Positions 52,720 through 59,990 of a stretch of DNA of 64,000 nucleotides are shown piece by piece. The first letter of the stretch is position 1. Every line of letters starts with the position of its first letter. The position numbers were made by a program, and so were the translations under genes. The notes below the pieces were generated by a model, which did not search any database, was not told the DNA's origin, and saw only the letters and a program-made list of their open reading frames with translations. The stretch comes from CAYPTY01 sp964413935 (GTDB lineage: Bacteria; Bacteroidota; Rhodothermia; Balneolales; Balneolaceae): NCBI GenBank assembly GCA_964413935.1, contig CAYPTY010000014.1:1-64000 (forward strand), read 5' to 3'.

Positions 52720-53112
52720 TCAATTCAGAAGGTGGGAAATGAGCTCAAACTTCGGTATCTGAATTTTTCTTGATTCCCCACCTTCAGTTTCAATAATATA
52801 GTACCCTGACATTGAACCCCTGAAGCCTTTCAAAAGGCAAAAACTATTGTAGGTGTAAGTAGCACCCGGTTCGATGTAGGGTTTTTCTCCGACTACACCT
52901 TCTCCATCCACTTCTATGTGGCTGGAGGTTTCGTCATAAATATCCCAGTGGCGTGAAACCAGTTGAACCGTATTTTGGCTGTGATTGGATATTGAAATGG
53001 TATAAGTGAAGATGTGTTTTCTGTTAATGATGTCAGATTTCTCTTCTTCGTAAACGGGGTACACATCAACCTGTATATTATCGGTGATGGCTGTGTAAAT
53101 GAGTGTATGCAT
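52720..53112 (-). CDS. apaG: ApaG-domain protein
   Basis: A 130-aa single-domain protein with a fibronectin-III-like beta-sandwich. Signature elements: FTYTISISNHSQNTVQLVSR (about 35-54), HWDIYDETSS (about 55-64), and VVGEKPYIEPGATYTYNSFC (about 73-92), ending MSGYYIIETEGG. ApaG relatives are linked to divalent-cation efflux phenotypes and occur fused to eukaryotic F-box proteins; the biochemical role is unsettled. Start ATG 53112. Divergent from the glutathione peroxidase gene. Confidence 0.92.
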   Translation of the reverse strand: MHTLIYTAITDNIQVDVYPVYEEEKSDIINRKHIFTYTISISNHSQNTVQLVSRHWDIYDETSSHIEVDGEGVVGEKPYIEPGATYTYNSFCLLKGFRGSMSGYYIIETEGGESRKIQIPKFELISHLLN

Positions 53113-53196
53113 AGCTGATTATAGAAAAATAAAAGGGGAATGAATAAACCAATTAATCAATTATTTTTGAATTCCTTATAAACAAAACCGAATCAG

Positions 53197-53736
53197 ATGA
53201 AGATTATTTTTGCCTTCATACTAACACTATCATTTATGACGCCAATGAATCCGGAAAACTCCGTTTACGAATTTCGACTGGAAGACATTGATGGAAATGC
53301 TTTTACCCTTGAAGAGTACAAAGGAAAAGTGATACTGATTGTTAATGTTGCTTCAAAATGTGGTTATACCCCTCAATATGAGGAACTTCAAAATATATAC
53401 GAGAAATACCAGGAGGAGGGATTAGTCATCATTGGTTTTCCCGCAAACAATTTTGCAGGCCAGGAACCCGGTTCCAATGAAAAGATCAAAGAATTCTGTA
53501 CTCTGAATTATGGGGTTACTTTTCCAATGGCGGCGAAAGTTTCAGTAAAGGGAGATGATCAGTCAGCGCTTTTTAAATATCTCACTGAAACGGAAAATGA
53601 AGATTTCACCGGTGATATTAAGTGGAACTTCGAAAAATTCCTGATCGACCGGGATGGAAACCTTACACGAAGATTCCGATCATCCGTGAAACCGGAAAGC
53701 CGTAAAATGAGAAAGGCACTGGAAGCCCTGCTGTAA
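53197..53736 (+). CDS. Glutathione peroxidase family thiol peroxidase, exported
   Basis: A 179-aa thioredoxin-fold peroxidase. The N-terminal 14 residues are hydrophobic and may be a signal peptide or anchor. Catalytic tetrad elements: Cys in NVASKCGYTPQY (peroxidatic Cys, not Sec), Gln in FPANNFAGQEPG, and Trp-Asn in KWNFEKFLID. Bacterial members usually take electrons from thioredoxin rather than glutathione. Upstream, TATTTTTG at 53162-53169 resembles a Bacteroidota -7 element. Confidence 0.93.
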   Translation: MKIIFAFILTLSFMTPMNPENSVYEFRLEDIDGNAFTLEEYKGKVILIVNVASKCGYTPQYEELQNIYEKYQEEGLVIIGFPANNFAGQEPGSNEKIKEFCTLNYGVTFPMAAKVSVKGDDQSALFKYLTETENEDFTGDIKWNFEKFLIDRDGNLTRRFRSSVKPESRKMRKALEALL

Positions 53737-53752
53737 AAAGTAAAAACTATTA

Positions 53753-53782
53753 TTGACTTCCAATTACAGCTGTCCGTATATT
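53753..53782 (+). promoter_or_regulatory. Probable promoter of the tRNA-Asp gene
   Basis: TTGACT (53753-53758) and TATATT (53777-53782) are separated by 18 bases and end 17 bases before the tRNA. This is a good sigma-70-type promoter. TATATTTC also nearly fits the Bacteroidota TAnnTTTG element. It begins 16 bases after the peroxidase stop codon. Confidence 0.5.
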
Positions 53783-53799
53783 TCGAGTCTTCCCAATAA

Positions 53800-53873
53800 G
53801 GTCCGGTAGTTCAGTTGGTTAGAACGCCTGCCTGTCACGCAGGAGGTCGCGAGTTCGAGTCTCGTCCGGATCG
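53800..53873 (+). tRNA. tRNA-Asp (anticodon GTC)
   Basis: A complete 74-base cloverleaf. Acceptor GGTCCGG pairs with CCGGATC (one G-T), the D-loop has AGTTGGTT, and anticodon stem CCTGC/GCAGG carries GTC at 53834-53836. The T-arm has GAGTTCGAGTCTC. The discriminator is G, as expected for aspartate. CCA is not encoded. A promoter lies upstream and an intrinsic terminator follows within 8 bases. Confidence 0.97.
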
Positions 53874-53880
53874 CAAAAGA

Positions 53881-53913
53881 AAAGCCATCATTCTAAAGAG
53901 TGATGGCTTTTTT
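53881..53913 (+). terminator. Intrinsic terminator of tRNA-Asp
   Basis: AAAGCCATCA (53881-53890) pairs with TGATGGCTTT (53901-53910) around a 10-base loop, followed by further T residues (to 53913). It terminates the tRNA transcript. On the opposite strand the same stem could also help end the lipoprotein transcript that stops at 53931. Confidence 0.85.
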
Positions 53914-53930
53914 AGTTTCAGGCTATTCTC

Positions 53931-55190
53931 TTATCGGGCAATCCAAACAGTTTTGGTGCCGCCTAGTCCGGCAGCCACATTAAACACCCCGCCGCGCAGT
54001 ATAACATGATTTGCGGATTGCAGATCCGGAAATTGTACCTGACCGAGCAGGGTGATATCCAGTGTGTCACCAATACCGATATCCAGGAAGTTTATTGATG
54101 AAGAGGCCACATACACACCGGCTTCCCCATTGGATATGAAAATCAGTTCATCCTCTACCGTTACTGAGTTGGTGGTTACCACGTCCTCAGAAAGTCCAAG
54201 TTCAGCTGCGCTCGGGATAGGTATATTATCTTCAATTGTACCATCACTAAGGTTCATAATCTGAACACCTTCTTTACCTGCAGCAATAAATGCGAGATTA
54301 CCAACTACTTCAACCGTATTTTTTGCCTCTGGCGTGTACGCACCAGGAAAGCTATACTCATTCGTGATTTCATAATTACTCTTACTAATCAGGTAGAGGG
54401 TGCCCTCCTGATCACCATCTGTATCTCCGGCCAGCACATATACTCGCGTATCATCTGCTGTTACCCAGCGAGCCTCAGGAATGTCTATAAATGCTTGCAG
54501 TTCTGATAGGTCCTCGTTGAATACGTTTAAACCGCCCGTATTTCCTGTTGTTACATATACGGCATCATCATCTTTAAATACCGAGTTTGCAGCAAAACTC
54601 TGAAGTGATGCGAAATCAGGTGCGACATCCTCAAAAATATCGCCATCGTGTGAAAAGGATTGAATGACGGAAGCACTCTGCCCATTTGTGTAAGCCTCAT
54701 CGGAGGTAGCAACAGCAGTGTAAACCTTTTCGTCATCAGCAATAACTGCGTTTACATCTGAATCATTAAATTGAATGCTTGATCTCAGGCGTAGTATACC
54801 AAACCATGAGGATCTCATCATATCTACAGAGCCCATGTAAGGAGCACCACGCATGTTGTAGCTTACAAAAGAGTTAGAACTACCATCATTATAAATCATG
54901 GTAGCCTGAATGGTCTCACCCTCTAAAACAGGAGGCAGCAGCTGTGCGATGTAAAATAATCTGAAGCGATCTGCTTTGGCTTTCTTTTTAGCAAGGTTGT
55001 CACCCAGAGTGGTGTCAATTTCTAGTTCGATCTGGTTATCGAATATCTCCATCCTTGCATCCAGCTCATCCTGATTGTTAATGATAGTATACTGGTCGGT
55101 GACGATATTCAGATCATCATCTGTGGATGTTGAATTCGAACAGGATACCATTAATATTGATAATAGGAGAAAATATTTCAGTTCTCTCAT
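53931..55190 (-). CDS. LVIVD-type beta-propeller lipoprotein
   Basis: A 419-aa lipoprotein from ATG 55190, which yields a proper lipobox (MVSC); the frame extends to 55250 but loses the signal. The first third is Asp/Glu-rich with no recognised domain (DDLNIVTDQYTIINNQDEL). The rest carries about six propeller blades such as NVFNEDLSELQAF, VEVVGNLAFIAAGKEGVQIMN and VEDELIFISNGEAGVYVA, the pattern of LVIVD repeats. Exposed on the cell surface or in the periplasm; ligand unknown. The divergent oxidoreductase gene starts 91 bases away. Confidence 0.8.
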   Translation of the reverse strand: MRELKYFLLLSILMVSCSNSTSTDDDLNIVTDQYTIINNQDELDARMEIFDNQIELEIDTTLGDNLAKKKAKADRFRLFYIAQLLPPVLEGETIQATMIYNDGSSNSFVSYNMRGAPYMGSVDMMRSSWFGILRLRSSIQFNDSDVNAVIADDEKVYTAVATSDEAYTNGQSASVIQSFSHDGDIFEDVAPDFASLQSFAANSVFKDDDAVYVTTGNTGGLNVFNEDLSELQAFIDIPEARWVTADDTRVYVLAGDTDGDQEGTLYLISKSNYEITNEYSFPGAYTPEAKNTVEVVGNLAFIAAGKEGVQIMNLSDGTIEDNIPIPSAAELGLSEDVVTTNSVTVEDELIFISNGEAGVYVASSSINFLDIGIGDTLDITLLGQVQFPDLQSANHVILRGGVFNVAAGLGGTKTVWIAR

Positions 55191-55281
55191 AGTGTTGGTT
55201 TTTTGTGACATTTCATAAAAAATACACCTGTATTCAATAAGTTGCGGCATTGTGAAGACATTCTAATTATGAGAAAAAGTT

Positions 55282-56391
55282 ATGGGAATTAGCAGAAGGT
55301 CATTTATTAAGCAAAGCTCAGCTCTAATTGGTGCCGCATCTTTAGGCTGTATCGGCTTGTTTGACAAGGAAGATAAATCTGAACCAAAAGAAAAGTTAGG
55401 AATAGCTTTGCTTGGATTGGGTCAATACAGTCGCTATCTGCTCGCACCTGCATTGCAGCTGACCCAGCATTGTGAACTAAAGGGCATTATCACAGGTACC
55501 CCTTCTAAAATTCCTTTATGGCAGACAGAATACGGAATTGAAGAAAGTAATGTCTACACCTACGAAAACATGGAGGAGGTGTCAGATAATGATGATATCT
55601 ACATTATATACATCGTAACCCCTACATCTACACATGCAGAGTTTGCGATCAGAGCTGCAAATGCTGGTAAGCATGTTTTCTGTGAAAAACCAATGGCCAT
55701 GAATGTAGCTGAATGCCAGAGTATTATCGACGCCTGCAATCGAAATAACGTCTGGTTATCAATAGGGTATAGGATGCAGCATGAGCAAAATACACAGCTC
55801 ATTATGTCATATGCCAGAAACAACCGATACGGTGATGTGCGGCGTGTGGATGCTCGTGCCGGATATTATAGCGTGCCCAATGATCAGACCTACTGGAGGC
55901 AACGAGCTGATATGGGAGGTGGGGCTTTATATGATATGGGTGTTTATCCGATCAATGCAATACGATATGCAAGCAACAAGGAACCGGTTGAAGTACGTGG
56001 AAGTATGATGAAAACACGACCTGAATTATTCCCTGATGTAGATGAAACCACCTCCTTCGATATGCGATTTGCAGATGGAAGCATAGCCAGGGGCAGAACA
56101 AGTGTCGGAGAAAATATGAACATTCTGGAGGCTACCACTACTGATGGCTGGTTTAAGCTGGAACCTTTCCAGTCCTATACAGGAGTAAGGGGAGAAACAA
56201 GTGAAGGTATTCAGCTTGAACCAATGACTCAAAATCAGCAGGCCGTTCAAATGGACAATGACGCCCTGGCCATTAAAAACGGGGATTCACCAGCAGTACC
56301 TGGTGAAGAAGGAATGCGGGATATTCAGATTGTGAATGCCATTATTGAATCATCCAATAATGGAAGAAGGTGGGTTGATATCTCCCTTTAG
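55282..56391 (+). CDS. Tat-exported Gfo/Idh/MocA-family oxidoreductase
   Basis: A 369-aa NAD(P)-dependent dehydrogenase-like protein. The twin-arginine signal SRRSFIKQSSALIGAASLG (about 4-22) implies export as a folded cofactor-bound protein, with a Cys at 23 that could be lipidated. The Rossmann fold starts at LGIALLGLGQYSRY (about 39-52), EKPMAMNVAEC (about 136-146) contains the catalytic Lys, and the C-terminal beta-sheet domain follows. Family members oxidise sugars or cyclitols, and the periplasmic ones include glucose-fructose oxidoreductases. Substrate unknown. Confidence 0.9.
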   Translation: MGISRRSFIKQSSALIGAASLGCIGLFDKEDKSEPKEKLGIALLGLGQYSRYLLAPALQLTQHCELKGIITGTPSKIPLWQTEYGIEESNVYTYENMEEVSDNDDIYIIYIVTPTSTHAEFAIRAANAGKHVFCEKPMAMNVAECQSIIDACNRNNVWLSIGYRMQHEQNTQLIMSYARNNRYGDVRRVDARAGYYSVPNDQTYWRQRADMGGGALYDMGVYPINAIRYASNKEPVEVRGSMMKTRPELFPDVDETTSFDMRFADGSIARGRTSVGENMNILEATTTDGWFKLEPFQSYTGVRGETSEGIQLEPMTQNQQAVQMDNDALAIKNGDSPAVPGEEGMRDIQIVNAIIESSNNGRRWVDISL

Positions 56392-56467
56392 ACAGAAGGA
56401 TTGATTGCATTCAAAATCCTGTTTTACACCCTTACCGAATTATCCAAAATCCCCTTAACTTTGAAGA

Positions 56468-58348
56468 ATGTCGATTTATCCAAAATACGATGTAATTGTT
56501 GTGGGCGGCGGTCACGCCGGTTCAGAGGCAGCAGGTGCGGCAGCTCAGCTGGGTGCTAAAACGCTGCTCATCACCATGAATATGGATGCCATCGCAAAGA
56601 TGTCATGTAACCCGGCTATGGGCGGAGTAGCAAAAGGACAGCTGGTCCGTGAGATTGATGCACTGGGAGGATTGTCGGGTATAGTCAGCGATCAGTCAGG
56701 GGTGCAGTTCAGAATGTTAAATCGGTCAAAGGGACCAGCTATGTGGAGTCCCCGTTGTCAGAGTGACCGCATGCTGTATGCAAAAATTATGCGTGAACAG
56801 CTGGAGGCCAAAGAAAACCTGCATTTTAGGCAGGATAATGTAGTTGACATCCTGATAAAAAACAATCAGATAGAGGGTGTAATTACACAAACCGGGCAGG
56901 TATTCTACACGGAAGTTGTGGTTTTAACCAGCGGCACATTCCTGAATGGTGTCATTCACATTGGTGAGCAGCAGCACGGTGGTGGAAGATCCGGCGAACG
57001 GGCTTCCATCGGAATATCAGCGGCTCTTGAAAAGGCAGGTTTTGAGGTAGGCCGACTTAAAACAGGAACACCACCCAGGATTGATGGCAGATCCATTGAT
57101 TATAGTAAACTGGAGATTCAGTATGGGGATGATGATGCCAGTCCGTTTTCATTTATGACTGACCACCTTCCAAAAAAAGAGGATCAACTTACCTGCTGGA
57201 TAGGCTACACGAACACAGGTGTTCATGATGAGCTGAGAAAGGGTTTTGATCGAAGTCCGATGTTCAATGGGCGCATTAAATCGATTGGCCCCAGATATTG
57301 TCCCAGTATAGAAGACAAAATTGATCGTTTTGCAGATAAAGACCGGCACCAGCTTTTCCTCGAACCGGAAGGTTGGGATACAAATGAAATGTATCTCAAT
57401 GGCTTTTCAACTTCCTTACCTGAGGATGTACAATATCATGCACTGAGAACCATACCCGGTTTTGAAAACGCGGTAATGATGCGCCCGGGATATGCCATAG
57501 AATATGACTACTTCCCACCCTATCAGATCAAGAGAAACCTGGAAACGAAGATTTTGGAAGGCTTATTCTTTGCAGGACAGATCAATGGAACTACCGGATA
57601 TGAGGAAGCCGCCTGTCAGGGATTGATAGCCGGTATAAATGCGGCGCTGAAAGTAGATGGCAAACAACCGTTCATACTCAGCAGGTCAGAAGCCTATATT
57701 GGTGTACTGATTGACGATCTCATTAATAAGGGTACAGAGGAACCTTACCGCATGTTTACCTCTAGGGCGGAGCATAGAATTCTGCTTCGTCAAGACAACG
57801 CAGATCTCAGGTTAACGGAGCTTGGCCACAGAATTGGAATGGTTAATGACGACCGTTACCAGCGTTATTTGACCAAAAAGAAGGCAATTGATGAACTGTA
57901 TACTTTGTTTTCCTCATACACCGTTAGGCCAGAACAAATGGATCCTATGCTCGAAGGACTTGCAACATCAGTGCTGAGTCAGCCGGTAAAAGCAAAGTCT
58001 GTTTTACTCAGACCTGAGGTCAGCATCCAGCATATCATTAATGCTGATCCACAGTTAAAAAGCGAAGTTGAAAGTATAACTACGGACAACACCGTATTGG
58101 AGCAAATCGAGATTCAAACCAAATACGCGGGCTATATAGAGAAAGAGTTTTTGATGGTTGAAGAAATGTCCCGCCAGGAAAATATGCCCATCCCGGATAA
58201 AATTGACTATTCGAAAATCAGAAGCCTTTCAACGGAGGGCAAGCAAAAGATGGAAAAAATACGCCCTGAAACCATTGGGCAGGCGTCCAGAATCAGCGGA
58301 GTATCTGCTTCAGATATCTCTGTGCTGATGATCTACCTAAAAAACTGA
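56468..58348 (+). CDS. mnmG: tRNA uridine-5-carboxymethylaminomethyl modification enzyme MnmG (GidA)
   Basis: A 626-aa FAD enzyme which, with MnmE, installs the cmnm5 group on U34 of tRNAs. FAD-binding GGGHAGSEAAGAAAQLG is at about 13-29, and the signature CNPAMGGVAKGQLVREIDALGG at about 47-68. GQINGTTGYEEAACQGLIAG lies near 367-386, and the C-terminal helical domain ends ASRISGVSASDISVLMIYL. Full length. TAACTTTG at 56456-56463, five bases before the ATG, resembles a Bacteroidota -7 element and could give a nearly leaderless transcript. The TGA overlaps the rsmG ATG, and the first parS site spans the rsmG start. Confidence 0.98.
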   Translation: MSIYPKYDVIVVGGGHAGSEAAGAAAQLGAKTLLITMNMDAIAKMSCNPAMGGVAKGQLVREIDALGGLSGIVSDQSGVQFRMLNRSKGPAMWSPRCQSDRMLYAKIMREQLEAKENLHFRQDNVVDILIKNNQIEGVITQTGQVFYTEVVVLTSGTFLNGVIHIGEQQHGGGRSGERASIGISAALEKAGFEVGRLKTGTPPRIDGRSIDYSKLEIQYGDDDASPFSFMTDHLPKKEDQLTCWIGYTNTGVHDELRKGFDRSPMFNGRIKSIGPRYCPSIEDKIDRFADKDRHQLFLEPEGWDTNEMYLNGFSTSLPEDVQYHALRTIPGFENAVMMRPGYAIEYDYFPPYQIKRNLETKILEGLFFAGQINGTTGYEEAACQGLIAGINAALKVDGKQPFILSRSEAYIGVLIDDLINKGTEEPYRMFTSRAEHRILLRQDNADLRLTELGHRIGMVNDDRYQRYLTKKKAIDELYTLFSSYTVRPEQMDPMLEGLATSVLSQPVKAKSVLLRPEVSIQHIINADPQLKSEVESITTDNTVLEQIEIQTKYAGYIEKEFLMVEEMSRQENMPIPDKIDYSKIRSLSTEGKQKMEKIRPETIGQASRISGVSASDISVLMIYLKN

Positions 58349-59001
58349 TGTTTCACGTGGAACATCAGATTCAACAGCGCACAAATTACGAGGCAGCACA
58401 TAAAGCAGTAAGTCTGTTTCAAAAACATGAAAAGCAGCTTAATGCCTATATCGATAAACTGCTTTGGTGGAATGAGAGAGTAAATCTCGTTAGCCGAAAT
58501 GTTTCACGTGAAACAATTGCAAATCACGTGCAGCATTCGTTGTATCCCGGAATTTTAGGCCTGTTGGATGATTTCAGTTATATCATTGACAGTGGTACAG
58601 GTGGTGGTTTGCCCGGAATTCCCCTTGCCATATGTTACCCGGACAAAAAGTTCTTGTTCAATGATATCGTAAAGAAAAAAGTGATGGCCGTTCAGGCTAT
58701 GAGTCGTAAACTGGGGTTGAAGAATACATCCGATTACACTGGATCAGTTGAGGAACTCCCTTTTGACAAAGGTGAATTGCTTATATCCAAGCATGCTTTT
58801 AAGATCAATAATCTAACGAAGATGCTGAGCGATAGCTGGGATCAGATGGTTCTGCTCAAGGGAATGGACTTTGAGAAAGAGCTTAGTGAAACCAGCTTGC
58901 CACTACAGGTTGAAGTCTGGGATTTGTATGAACTGACAAAAGAAGCCTTTTATGAGGGAAAGGCTGTGCTAAAAATCAGGAGGAAAAATGAACAGCAATG
59001 A
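58348..59001 (+). CDS. rsmG: 16S rRNA (guanine527-N7)-methyltransferase RsmG (GidB)
   Basis: A 217-aa SAM-dependent methyltransferase. Signature elements: LLWWNERVNLVSR (about 39-51), SAM loop DSGTGGGLPGIPLAI (about 81-95), and the conserved SKHAF (about 150-154). Its loss gives low-level streptomycin resistance in other bacteria. The start ATG overlaps the mnmG stop. The gene carries two parS-type palindromes: the first encodes its own N-terminus (MFHVEH), the second spans codons of NVSRET. The last 14 bases overlap the WYL regulator gene. Confidence 0.95.
   Translation: MFHVEHQIQQRTNYEAAHKAVSLFQKHEKQLNAYIDKLLWWNERVNLVSRNVSRETIANHVQHSLYPGILGLLDDFSYIIDSGTGGGLPGIPLAICYPDKKFLFNDIVKKKVMAVQAMSRKLGLKNTSDYTGSVEELPFDKGELLISKHAFKINNLTKMLSDSWDQMVLLKGMDFEKELSETSLPLQVEVWDLYELTKEAFYEGKAVLKIRRKNEQQ
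58349..58364. other. parS-like ParB-binding site, one mismatch
   Basis: TGTTTCACGTGGAACA differs at one position (G for A, twelfth base) from the bacterial parS consensus TGTTTCACGTGAAACA. It is embedded in the first codons of rsmG. ParB/Spo0J binds such 16-bp palindromes near the replication origin to segregate chromosomes and load condensin. Confidence 0.8.
58500..58515. other. parS ParB-binding site, perfect consensus
   Basis: TGTTTCACGTGAAACA is identical to the bacterial parS consensus and perfectly palindromic. It lies inside rsmG, 151 bases after the first site. A 16-base exact match is very unlikely by chance in 64 kb. It strongly marks an origin-proximal chromosomal position. Confidence 0.93.
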
Positions 59002-59923
59002 ACGCAGGCTGAAGCTGATGTTAATACTCCAGCAAAAAGGCAACAGACTCACCGTTGATGAATTGGCCGAGAAGTTTGGTGTATCCAGAAGGACCATTTT
59101 CAGGGATTTTAATGCCCTACAGGAAATAAATATTCCTGTAACCTGGGACCGATACTCCGGATATGGAATGCTTCCGGGTTATAAAGTGCCGCCCCTGATG
59201 TTTACTTCGAAGGAGATTGCAACCATTATGGTGGGGCTTGGTTTTGTTAAATCCCAGGTGGATCAAACGCTAGTACAGGATGCACATTCGGTCGAATTGA
59301 AAATAAAAGAAGTGTTGCCGGATGAGTTGCAGCAATTTATGACCTCAATAGAAGAGTCTACGGTTATTGATCCTTATGCCATGTTTGGCATAGAAAAGAA
59401 AAAAGGAGGTAGCTGGTACAGCATTAACTCAGCCATCGCACAGAAACAGCGTATCCTTTTTACCTACAAAAGTAAGAGCGGCGAGGTAACCCACCGAAAA
59501 CTAGACCCTTACTTGCTGGTGTATTTTGGTGACCATTGGAATTTGATAGGGTATTCTCATCAACGTGGGGATTTCAGGAATTTTATACTGGATCAGATCA
59601 GTGATCTGGAAATTCTGGATGAAAATTTCACTCCCAAAAAGAAAATTGACGCAGAGGGCTTAATTTTTAGATTTGACGAGACCTCTCAAATCGTCAGGGT
59701 AATAGCCGAAAAATCTATTTTAGCGCGTCTGAAGCGAAATTTACCGGCTAATATTTTTAAGGAAGAAGCCCTGAAAAATGAAAAAGTTAAGGTTGCCTTC
59801 AAATTCGACAACCTTGTCTATATTAATGAGTGGTTATTACAATTTGGTGACAAAATTGAAATACTGGAACCGGCCTCGTTGAAAACCCTTAGAAAAGATT
59901 TGTTGAATAAAATGATGCCCTAA
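58988..59923 (+). CDS. YafY-type HTH and WYL-domain transcriptional regulator
   Basis: A 311-aa regulator. The N-terminal winged helix-turn-helix (about 5-60, NRLTVDELAEKFGVSRRTIF) is followed by a WYL ligand-sensing domain (about 130-210; its core reads LLVYFGDHWNLIGYS) and a C-terminal WCX-like region. WYL regulators respond to nucleic acid or nucleotide ligands and often control DNA damage, defence or metabolic genes. Its ATG lies within the end of rsmG (14-base overlap, AGGA upstream), so it is co-expressed with mnmG-rsmG. It sits where parA-parB often follow rsmG in other bacteria. Confidence 0.9.
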   Translation: MNSNERRLKLMLILQQKGNRLTVDELAEKFGVSRRTIFRDFNALQEINIPVTWDRYSGYGMLPGYKVPPLMFTSKEIATIMVGLGFVKSQVDQTLVQDAHSVELKIKEVLPDELQQFMTSIEESTVIDPYAMFGIEKKKGGSWYSINSAIAQKQRILFTYKSKSGEVTHRKLDPYLLVYFGDHWNLIGYSHQRGDFRNFILDQISDLEILDENFTPKKKIDAEGLIFRFDETSQIVRVIAEKSILARLKRNLPANIFKEEALKNEKVKVAFKFDNLVYINEWLLQFGDKIEILEPASLKTLRKDLLNKMMP

Positions 59924-59932
59924 GCCTTGAAA

Positions 59933-59963
59933 TAAAAAAAGCCCTTCAAAAAATGAAGGGCTT
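59933..59963 (-). terminator. Intrinsic terminator of gyrA
   Basis: AAGCCCTTCA (59939-59948) and TGAAGGGCTT (59954-59963) form a perfect 10-bp stem with a 5-base A loop. On the minus strand the stem is followed by T residues (complement of 59933-59938). It lies 28 bases beyond the gyrA stop codon, between the convergent WYL regulator and gyrA genes. Confidence 0.88.
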
Positions 59964-59990
59964 AGACTTTAGGTTTTAGGATTTCTGAAA

